8,435 nt of DNA, from assembly GCA_016928125.1 (NCBI GenBank), contig JAFGLK010000275.1, forward strand, positions 1-8,435, in the 5' to 3' direction. Within the stretch, counting starts at the first letter, position 1. Every line of letters starts with the position of its first letter. Origin of the DNA: Anaerolineae bacterium. GTDB taxonomy: Bacteria; Chloroflexota; Anaerolineae; UBA1429. The notes beneath the pieces were generated by a model that saw only the letters and a program-made list of their open reading frames with translations, searched no databases and was not told the DNA's origin. The translations under genes and the position numbers were made by a program. Below are positions 1 through 5,083 of the stretch, piece after piece.

Positions 1-381
1 GAGCAACTGCGCAGCCTGCTCAGGCGTCGCCTGGGGGCGGGGCTTCCGCCGCCCTATCTCGACCTCTCGGGGCTCGAAGATCGGTGCCGCGCCGTACGCC
101 GGCTCTATCAGGCCCTGTTGGCTCGGGCCACGGCGCGCGGCTGGCCGCGTGAAGCTGGCCAGACGCCTGCCGTGTATGCTCGTGCCCTGGCTCAGCGCCT
201 GCCGAGGGCGGCTGACGCCCTGGAGCGTCTGACGGGCATCTACATGCATGGCCGCTATGGCCCGCACCCCCCCTCGCCTCAACAGGTAGGCCAGGCTCTC
301 GCGGCCTGGAGCGAGATTGAGGCCGCTCTGGCCGAAGGCGATCTATCAGAGGGGGCCACTGGCCAGACGGTCATCTCCTGA
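1..381 (+). CDS. DUF4129-domain protein, C-terminal fragment
   Basis: The reading frame is open from the first base to the TGA at 379-381, giving the last 126 residues of a protein that starts left of the window. The segment RAVRRLYQALLARATARGW, followed by the AGQTPAVYARAL motif and the LTGIYMHGRYGP motif, matches the helical DUF4129 domain as I know it. That domain usually ends transglutaminase-like (TgpA-type) membrane proteins or stands as the last domain of small membrane proteins. It is a cytoplasmic or periplasmic helical module of unknown role. No catalytic core is visible here, so whether a transglutaminase domain lies upstream cannot be seen. A short polar tail (about 20 residues, ending TGQTVIS) follows the domain. 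The gene converges on the MFS gene, with 59 bp between stop codons and no T-tract terminator. Confidence 0.75.
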   Translation, partial: EQLRSLLRRRLGAGLPPPYLDLSGLEDRCRAVRRLYQALLARATARGWPREAGQTPAVYARALAQRLPRAADALERLTGIYMHGRYGPHPPSPQQVGQALAAWSEIEAALAEGDLSEGATGQTVIS

Positions 382-440
382 CGCAACCAAGCCCTCTCTC
401 GACAAGCCGCTGCGGCTCATTAGCGCACCCGCGGCCCGCG

Positions 441-1706
441 CTAGGCGGCCTCACGGGTCGGGTCGACGTGGTCCAGCGCTCGGCTCGCCATCAGGCGCTG
501 ACCCAGCAAGAGCCCGAGCGTCACCACTGCGGAAAGCGCCCCAGCCAGGAGATAGACTGCTCGGGTGGAGGTCAGGGCCAACAGGCCCGCTCCCAGGAGG
601 GGGCCGACAGCAAAGCCGACCGAGAAGGCGCTGTTGGTGAGGCCCAAGGCGGCGCCGATCTTGTCTTCCGGCGCATAGCCCACCACCATAGCGTTGAGGC
701 TGGGGCCGATCCCGCCCCGAAAGAGGCCTTGGGCGGCCAGGGCCGCGCCCAGCACGAGCGCGACGGGAGCCAGGGCCTCAGGCAGATAGAGCAGGGTCAT
801 CCCCAAGGCGCACACCAGCAGGACTCGCACATGGCCGATGCGGTCGGCCAGACGGCCGACGACGAGGGCAGAGATCGCGGCGCTCAGGGCCGAGAGGCCC
901 GAGATCGTTCCGGCTGTGGAGGCCAGGCGCCCCTTGTCGGCCACCAGTTCCTGGATGAAGACGGGCAGCACGGGCGATACCAGGCTCGACACCAGATTGA
1001 CCGCCATGGCGAGCCCGATGAGCAGCAGCAGAAAGCGTGAGCCCAACAGCTCGCGAAAGCTGCGCAGCGCGCTCTGGCGCCGCGCCTGGGCTGCGCGTGC
1101 GGCGCTCCCCTCGGGCTCGCGCACCAGGCTGATCACCAGGCCCAACGCCACGAGCAACACAAGCGACGAGGCGAAAAAGGTCGAGCGGTATCCAAAGGCA
1201 TCGCCCACATAGCCGCCGACCATCGGGCCAAGCGAGGCGCCTACCCAGACGCTGGTTTGAAGCAGGCCCAGGCTGTAGGCCAGGCGCTCTTTGGGCGCGT
1301 CAGTGGCCACCAACGCGGAGGCGGCCGCGGGCGTGCCCGTGACGCAGCCCTGAATCAGGCGCAGAAGCAAGAGCTGGGTCGGATTGCGCGCCAAGCCCAT
1401 GATGGCCAGGATGATGGCTGTGGCCGCCATCGCCCGGAGGAGCATCAGCCGCCGGCCGTAGCGGTCGCCGACGGCGCCCCAGATCGGCGTAAAGATCGCG
1501 AATGAGATGCCTCCCGCCGACTGATAGGCGCCGGTCCAGGCTCCGACGGCTTTGGGGTCCGTGATGCCCAGTTGCTGGATGTAATAGGGGATGAGCACAT
1601 TCGAGGCGCCAAAAGCCAACAGGGCCAGAATCTCGGCAGCCACGATGGCCCACAGATTGCGCTCCCATCGGGCGAGATGCGGGCGAAAACGACTCAACAA
1701 GAGCAT
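441..1706 (-). CDS. MFS multidrug efflux transporter, DHA1 / MdtG-like
   Basis: This is a 421-residue inner-membrane protein with about 12 hydrophobic helices and a cytoplasmic loop near residues 195-222, as expected for the major facilitator superfamily. Drug/H+ antiporter motifs are visible. Motif A is GAVGDRYGRR at 77-86, with its repeat GRLADRIGHVR in the second half. The motif B arginine is at about 116 in LLLLRLIQG. A motif C-like glycine-rich helix GASLGPMVGG starts at 156. These point to proton-driven export of small hydrophobic compounds in the MdtG/TetA-like group; the substrate cannot be read from sequence. I chose ATG 1706 because AGAGAGGGGGG stands just before it. The upstream in-frame ATG at 1733 (nine more residues) lies inside the -10 box of the only good promoter, so it would not be in that transcript. 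The gene diverges from nrdD and probably forms a single-gene unit. Confidence 0.88.
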   Translation of the reverse strand: MLLLSRFRPHLARWERNLWAIVAAEILALLAFGASNVLIPYYIQQLGITDPKAVGAWTGAYQSAGGISFAIFTPIWGAVGDRYGRRLMLLRAMAATAIILAIMGLARNPTQLLLLRLIQGCVTGTPAAASALVATDAPKERLAYSLGLLQTSVWVGASLGPMVGGYVGDAFGYRSTFFASSLVLLVALGLVISLVREPEGSAARAAQARRQSALRSFRELLGSRFLLLLIGLAMAVNLVSSLVSPVLPVFIQELVADKGRLASTAGTISGLSALSAAISALVVGRLADRIGHVRVLLVCALGMTLLYLPEALAPVALVLGAALAAQGLFRGGIGPSLNAMVVGYAPEDKIGAALGLTNSAFSVGFAVGPLLGAGLLALTSTRAVYLLAGALSAVVTLGLLLGQRLMASRALDHVDPTREAA

Positions 1707-1731
1707 GCCCCCCTCTCTAGTCTGGGAGGGC

Positions 1732-1761
1732 ATTATAGGGGCCGTTCCCCCAGTCGGTCAA
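1732..1761 (-). promoter_or_regulatory. Sigma-70-type promoter of the MFS gene
   Basis: On the minus strand TTGACC (1761-1756) and a perfect TATAAT (1737-1732) are separated by 18 bp. Transcription would start near 1725, leaving a leader of about 20 nt with the Shine-Dalgarno run before ATG 1706. Because the -10 box contains the ATG at 1733, this promoter decides the start codon of the transporter. No clear operator palindrome is seen in the spacer. Confidence 0.65.
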
Positions 1762-1810
1762 AGCTCCAAGGGGGATCTCGAGGCAGCCGCGGCGAGAGAG
1801 TATCAACAGT

Positions 1811-1829
1811 GCAGGATTTCCTGCTTTTT
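1811..1829 (+). terminator. Small intrinsic-terminator-like hairpin upstream of the nrdD promoters
   Basis: GCAGG, loop ATTT, CCTGC (1811-1824) is followed directly by TTTTT (1825-1829) on the plus strand. The stem is only 5-6 bp, so termination would be weak to moderate. No plus-strand gene ends here; the DUF4129 gene ends 1.4 kb earlier. If real, it would stop antisense transcripts crossing the MFS gene from reaching nrdD. It could also be a chance palindrome in an AT-richer patch. Confidence 0.35.
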
Positions 1830-1882
1830 CTGCATATTAGGACATGTGTTCTAGCTTAACCCGCGATTATTGACTCACCATA

Positions 1883-1898
1883 ACTCAAGACTTAGTAC
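1883..1898. promoter_or_regulatory. Distal NrdR-box-like palindrome
   Basis: The 16-mer actcaagacttagtac matches about 10 of 16 positions of the NrdR box consensus as I recall it (acaCwAtATaTwGtgt). Alone it would not be convincing. Its support is its position exactly 32 bp (three helical turns) upstream of the better box at 1915-1930, the spacing known for paired NrdR boxes. NrdR is the zinc-finger/ATP-cone repressor of ribonucleotide reductase genes. Confidence 0.4.
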
Positions 1899-1909
1899 CC
1901 TTAAGCCAT

Positions 1910-1939
1910 TTGACCTACTATATCTAGTGGTGCTAAATT
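1910..1939 (+). promoter_or_regulatory. nrdDG promoter P1 (extended -10)
   Basis: TTGACC (1910-1915) is followed after 18 bp by TAAATT (1934-1939), preceded by TGC, which makes an extended -10 element. The -10 matches TATAAT at four of six positions and the -35 at five of six. Transcription would start near 1946, giving a leader of about 240 nt before nrdD. The spacer is occupied by the proximal NrdR-like box, so P1 is the likely regulated promoter. Confidence 0.5.
1915..1930. promoter_or_regulatory. Proximal NrdR-box-like palindrome
   Basis: The 16-mer ctactatatctagtgg matches about 12 of 16 positions of the NrdR box consensus, including the ACTATAT core and TAGTG half. It fills the spacer between the -35 (1910-1915) and -10 (1934-1939) hexamers of the first nrdD promoter, so a bound repressor would block RNA polymerase. 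It lies about 260 bp upstream of the nrdD start codon. Established knowledge: NrdR binds tandem boxes in RNR promoters. That this box is bound is inference from sequence and context. Confidence 0.6.
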
Positions 1940-1957
1940 CGGGACGAAAAAGCCGCG

Positions 1958-1980
1958 CAAGAAGTCTTGCCAAAATGGCA
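1958..1980. repeat. Two abutting small palindromes over the P2 -35 box
   Basis: CAAGA-AG-TCTTG (1958-1969) and TGCCA-AAA-TGGCA (1968-1980) are both perfect 5-bp-arm inverted repeats and share two bases. They cover the P2 -35 hexamer, so they could be operator half-sites. Arms this short also arise by chance, and I do not recognise a regulator. Confidence 0.25.
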
Positions 1981-1995
1981 GATTGCGGCTATAAT
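1967..1995 (+). promoter_or_regulatory. nrdDG promoter P2 (near-consensus)
   Basis: TTGCCA (1967-1972), a 17-bp spacer and a perfect TATAAT (1990-1995) form the best sigma-70-type promoter in the window. Transcription would begin near 2002, leaving about 187 nt of leader. P2 lies downstream of both NrdR-like boxes, so it may be less directly blocked by them. Confidence 0.6.
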
Positions 1996-2001
1996 GGATA
2001 G

Positions 2002-2188
2002 TGCGTGGGTCACATCCTCATCTTCCGGTGCCGACCTGTGCGTATGCGCTCCCTTGACCTTTGGTCGGCTTTCGCTTGGCGGTGTCCTGACCCTGACTCG
2101 GCTCTCCTCGTTTGCAGACCATGGCGATCGAGGACCGGACCCAGAGGGCCTCTCACTGGTCCCGATGATTTCTTGATTGGAGGCGATC
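2002..2188 (+). promoter_or_regulatory. Long structured 5' leader of nrdD
   Basis: No convincing gene lies between P2 and nrdD; the leader is about 187 nt. GCCGACC (2030-2036) can pair with GGTCGGC (2063-2069), enclosing a small GCG-TATG-CGC hairpin (2040-2049). GACC-TTT-GGTC (2056-2066) is a competing local hairpin that uses the same GGTC. Further on, GGACC (tandem at 2132-2136 and 2137-2141) can pair with GGTCC (2158-2162) around an inner AGAG-GGC-CTCT stem (2143-2153). This second hairpin ends 16 nt before the GGAGG ribosome binding site. I see no B12 box or other known riboswitch core. A regulatory leader is possible but unproven. Confidence 0.3.
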
Positions 2189-4330
2189 ATGTCCACAGAA
2201 GCGTCGCAGGTCACGCTCGTTCGCAAACGCGATGGCCGCATCGTGCCGTTTGATCAGGAAAAGATCACCAATGCGATTTTCAAGGCGGCGCAGGCTGTGG
2301 GAGGCGATGACCGCGATCGCGCCGCCTTTATCTCCAACCATGTCGTAGAGCTGCTTAATGAGAGCTATGACGGGCAGGCCATTCCAGATGTGGAAGAGAT
2401 CCAGGATCTGGTAGAGCGCGCTCTGATCAAGCATGGCCACGCCAAGACAGCCAAGGCCTATATCCTGTATCGCGACCTGCATAACAAGCTGCGCGATATT
2501 CGCGCCTTGGTCGATGCGAACGAATTGGTCGAGGGCTATCTGCAGCATCTCGATTGGCGCGTCAACGAGAACAGCAACATGAGCTTCTCGCTGCAGGGCC
2601 TCAACAACCACATCTTTTCCGCTGTGAATAGCGCCTATTGGCTCAATCGCCTCTTTCCGAAGCACGTCCGCGATGCGCACATCAACGGCGACATCCACTT
2701 GCATGATTTGTACATCTTGGCGGTCTATTGTTGTGGCTGGGATCTGCGCGATCTGCTGATCCGCGGTTTTGGCGGCGTGCCCGGCAAGATCGACTGCAAG
2801 CCGCCCAAGCACTTTCGCTCGGCGCTGGGCCAGATCGTGAACTTTTTCTACACGATCCAGGGCGAGTCGGCCGGGGCGGTGGCCTTTTCCAACTTTGACA
2901 CCTACCTGGCGCCCTTTATCCGCTATGATGGCTTGGGGCCCAAAGAGGTGCGCCAGGCCTTGCAGGAGTTTATCTTTAACGTGAATGTCCCCACGCGCGT
3001 CGGCTTTCAGACGCCCTTTACCAATCTGACCATGGATCTGGTGGTGCCGTCGATCCTGGCGGACGAGTATGTCATCATCGGCGGGCAGCCTCGCCTGGAG
3101 AAGTATGGCGAGTTCCAGGCCGAGATGGACCTGCTCAACCGCACCTTTGCCGAATTGATGCTCGATGGCGATGCTCGTGGCCGCGTGTTCACTTTTCCCA
3201 TACCCACCTACAACATCACCAACGATTTCGACTGGGACAACCCCAACCTGGATCCTTTGTGGCAGATGACAGCCAAGTATGGGATCCCCTACTTTGCCAA
3301 CTTTGTCAACTCGGATATGAGCCCCGAAGATGTGCGCTCGATGTGCTGTCGTCTGCGCCTCTCGAACAAAGAGCTCCGCAAGCGCGGAGGCGGCCTGTTT
3401 GGCGCCAATCCCCTGACCGGCAGCATCGGCGTGGTGACCATCAACATGGCGCGCGTCGGCTATTTGGCTCGCAGCGAGGCCGATTTCCTGGAGCGCGTGG
3501 CGCACTGGATGGATCTGGCGCGCGAGAGCCTGGAGATCCGACGCGAGGTGATCGAAAGATTCACAGAGGGCGGCCTCTATCCCTACTCGCGCCACTATCT
3601 CGACGGCGTCAAAGCGCGCACAGGGAGCTACTGGACAAATCACTTTAACACCATCGGCCTCAATGGCATGAACGAGGCCTTGCTCAACTTCATGGGGGCC
3701 GACCTGCGCGATCCCCAGGCCCGTGCATTTGCCGAGAAGGTGCTCGTATTCATGCGCGATCGCTTGCAGCAGTACCAGGCAGAGGGCGATCAGCTCTTCA
3801 ACCTGGAGGCCACGCCGGCTGAGGGTACCAGCTATCGTTTCGCCCTCTTGGACAAGGACCGCTTCCCTGACATCATCACGGGCACGAGCACGAACTCGGC
3901 GGCCGATCCCTTTTACACCAATTCCACGCAGTTGCCAGTGGATGCCACGGACGATCTGTTCCAGGCCCTTGATTGGCAGGACGACCTGCAGACCAAATAC
4001 ACGGGCGGCACGGTGATGCATATCTATCTGGGCGAGCGCCTGCCCTCCGTCAAGGCGACCAAAGAGATGGTCAGGCGGGTTGCACAGAACTATCGCTTGC
4101 CTTATTTCACGCTGACGCCGACCTTTAGCGTCTGCCCGACTCATGGCTATCTGCCAGGCGAGCACTTTACGTGCCCCAAGTGCGAGGACGAGCAGCCTTG
4201 CGAGGTCTATTCGCGGGTGGTGGGCTATCTGCGACCGGTACATCAGTGGAACACGGGCAAGCAGGCCGAGTACTCGCGCCGCAGGACGTTTGAGGTAGAG
4301 CGGGAAAAGGTCGCGCAGGGGGCCTCCTGA
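2189..4330 (+). CDS. nrdD: Anaerobic (class III) ribonucleoside-triphosphate reductase
   Basis: This 713-residue cytoplasmic enzyme reduces ribonucleotides to deoxyribonucleotides without oxygen, using a glycyl radical. An ATP-cone allosteric domain fills about residues 5-95 (motif VRKRDGRIVPFDQEKITNAI). The radical barrel follows, with the Cys pair in YCCGW (181-182) and the MCCRLRL segment (386-387), whose first Cys is the likely thiyl radical site. Next is the GGGLFGANPLTGSIGVVTINMARVG stretch, given here as a landmark near 395-419. The C-terminus has the zinc-site cysteines C649, C662, C665 and nearby H652, then the glycyl radical loop SRVVGY with Gly679. C671 is an extra cysteine in this loop. 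Length and domain order are normal. The start is ATG 2189, preceded by GGAGG with 5 nt spacing; an in-frame TTG at 2177 overlaps that Shine-Dalgarno and is unlikely. It is followed after 24 bp by its activase. Likely NrdR-regulated. Confidence 0.97.
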   Translation: MSTEASQVTLVRKRDGRIVPFDQEKITNAIFKAAQAVGGDDRDRAAFISNHVVELLNESYDGQAIPDVEEIQDLVERALIKHGHAKTAKAYILYRDLHNKLRDIRALVDANELVEGYLQHLDWRVNENSNMSFSLQGLNNHIFSAVNSAYWLNRLFPKHVRDAHINGDIHLHDLYILAVYCCGWDLRDLLIRGFGGVPGKIDCKPPKHFRSALGQIVNFFYTIQGESAGAVAFSNFDTYLAPFIRYDGLGPKEVRQALQEFIFNVNVPTRVGFQTPFTNLTMDLVVPSILADEYVIIGGQPRLEKYGEFQAEMDLLNRTFAELMLDGDARGRVFTFPIPTYNITNDFDWDNPNLDPLWQMTAKYGIPYFANFVNSDMSPEDVRSMCCRLRLSNKELRKRGGGLFGANPLTGSIGVVTINMARVGYLARSEADFLERVAHWMDLARESLEIRREVIERFTEGGLYPYSRHYLDGVKARTGSYWTNHFNTIGLNGMNEALLNFMGADLRDPQARAFAEKVLVFMRDRLQQYQAEGDQLFNLEATPAEGTSYRFALLDKDRFPDIITGTSTNSAADPFYTNSTQLPVDATDDLFQALDWQDDLQTKYTGGTVMHIYLGERLPSVKATKEMVRRVAQNYRLPYFTLTPTFSVCPTHGYLPGEHFTCPKCEDEQPCEVYSRVVGYLRPVHQWNTGKQAEYSRRRTFEVEREKVAQGAS

Positions 4331-4337
4331 GGCCCCC
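4318..4337 (+). repeat. Perfect GC-rich hairpin over the nrdD stop codon
   Basis: GGGGGCCTC (4318-4326), CT, GAGGCCCCC (4329-4337) is a perfect 9-bp inverted repeat; in RNA it would be an 8-bp stem with a CCTG loop. It contains the nrdD TGA (4328-4330) and ends 17 nt before the nrdG start. It is followed by CAAAAG rather than a T-tract, so it is not a classical terminator. It could slow the terminating ribosome, protect the nrdD part of the mRNA, or lower nrdG output, which suits an activase needed in small amounts. Confidence 0.6.
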
Positions 4338-4354
4338 CAAAAGCAGAGGGCGCT

Positions 4355-5053
4355 ATGCTCATCATCGCCGGGTTGCAGCGAGTCAGTCTGATCGATTATC
4401 CCGACCGCATCGCGGCCTCGGTCTTTCTGGCAGGCTGCAACCTGGACTGTGCCTACTGCCACAATCGCTGGATGATCCGAGAGGCAGATGTGGTGCCGGC
4501 GCTTTCAGCCGAGGAGCTTCTCGGTTGGCTGGGAACGCGGGTTGGGCTGCTGGACGGGGTCTGCATCAGCGGCGGCGAGCCTACCCTTCAGCCGGAGCTA
4601 GACGGCCTGCTACGCGCCATCAAGGCCCTTGGCTTTGAGGTCAAGCTGGATACCAACGGCCTCTTGCCTCAGCGACTCGATCGACTGCTCGATCAGGAGC
4701 TGGTCGACTATGTGGCCATGGATATCAAGGCCCCTCTGGACGCACGCTATGCCGAGGTGGCCGGCTGTCCCATCAAGCTAGAGTCGGTGCGAGAGAGCAT
4801 GCGCCTGCTGCGTCAGTACGCGCGGGCCTATGAGTTTCGTACCACGGTGGGGCCGCAGATCGACGAGCAGGCCCTGGTTGATATCGCCAGCGTACTGATC
4901 GCCGCCGATCCCTGGTTCTTGCAGGTTTACAGGCAGGCCCCGGGCATCCCTGAGCCGTTGCGGGATCTCCCGGCGCTTGGGGCCGATGAGCTGCAACGCA
5001 TCGCCGAGCGATTGCGGCAATGGACGCCCAACGTTCAGGTGCGCGGGGCCTGA
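4355..5053 (+). CDS. nrdG: Class III ribonucleotide reductase activating protein (radical SAM)
   Basis: This 232-residue radical SAM enzyme cleaves S-adenosylmethionine with a [4Fe-4S] cluster and abstracts a hydrogen from the NrdD glycine (Gly679 here) to switch the reductase on. The cluster motif CNLDCAYC gives Cys28, Cys32 and Cys35. The SAM-binding GGEPT motif is at 73-77, followed by KLDTNG and the VDYVAMDIKAPL strand typical of the larger NrdG2-type activases. The N-terminal GLQRVSLIDYPDRIAASVFLAGC stretch, a landmark at 6-28, also fits that type. The length of about 230 residues is usual. GAGG at 4346-4349 stands 5 nt before the ATG. It follows nrdD by 24 bp and is surely co-transcribed with it. 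Its stop lies 30 bp from the convergent glycosyltransferase stop, with no T-tract terminator seen. Confidence 0.95.
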   Translation: MLIIAGLQRVSLIDYPDRIAASVFLAGCNLDCAYCHNRWMIREADVVPALSAEELLGWLGTRVGLLDGVCISGGEPTLQPELDGLLRAIKALGFEVKLDTNGLLPQRLDRLLDQELVDYVAMDIKAPLDARYAEVAGCPIKLESVRESMRLLRQYARAYEFRTTVGPQIDEQALVDIASVLIAADPWFLQVYRQAPGIPEPLRDLPALGADELQRIAERLRQWTPNVQVRGA

Positions 5054-5083
5054 TGCTGGCGGCCACACGAGCGCCGCGCTCAT

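Noticed and set aside
405..417. AGCCG-CTG-CGGCT hairpin between the convergent DUF4129 and MFS genes as a terminator
   Set aside because: The stem is only 5 bp and neither strand has a T-run after it; GC-rich sequence gives such hairpins often.
2002..2188. Known riboswitch (cobalamin or similar) before nrdD
   Set aside because: I could not find the conserved B12 box or any other riboswitch core that I recognise.
1967..2253. Short plus-strand frames in the nrdD leader (69 and 82 codons)
   Set aside because: One would start with a TTG inside the P2 -35 box, upstream of the predicted start of transcription. The other overlaps the nrdD ATP-cone coding region. Neither has a Shine-Dalgarno or a recognisable product.
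2153..4462. 769-codon open frame antisense to nrdD
   Set aside because: It lies in the register where its stop codons would need TTA, CTA or TCA in nrdD, codons that this GC-rich gene avoids. Its protein looks like no family, while the plus strand is an unmistakable NrdD.
5054..5083. Possible bidirectional terminator between nrdG and the glycosyltransferase
   Set aside because: Only a short GCGGC/GCCGC pairing is possible and there is no T-tract on either strand; termination here may be Rho-dependent or further on.
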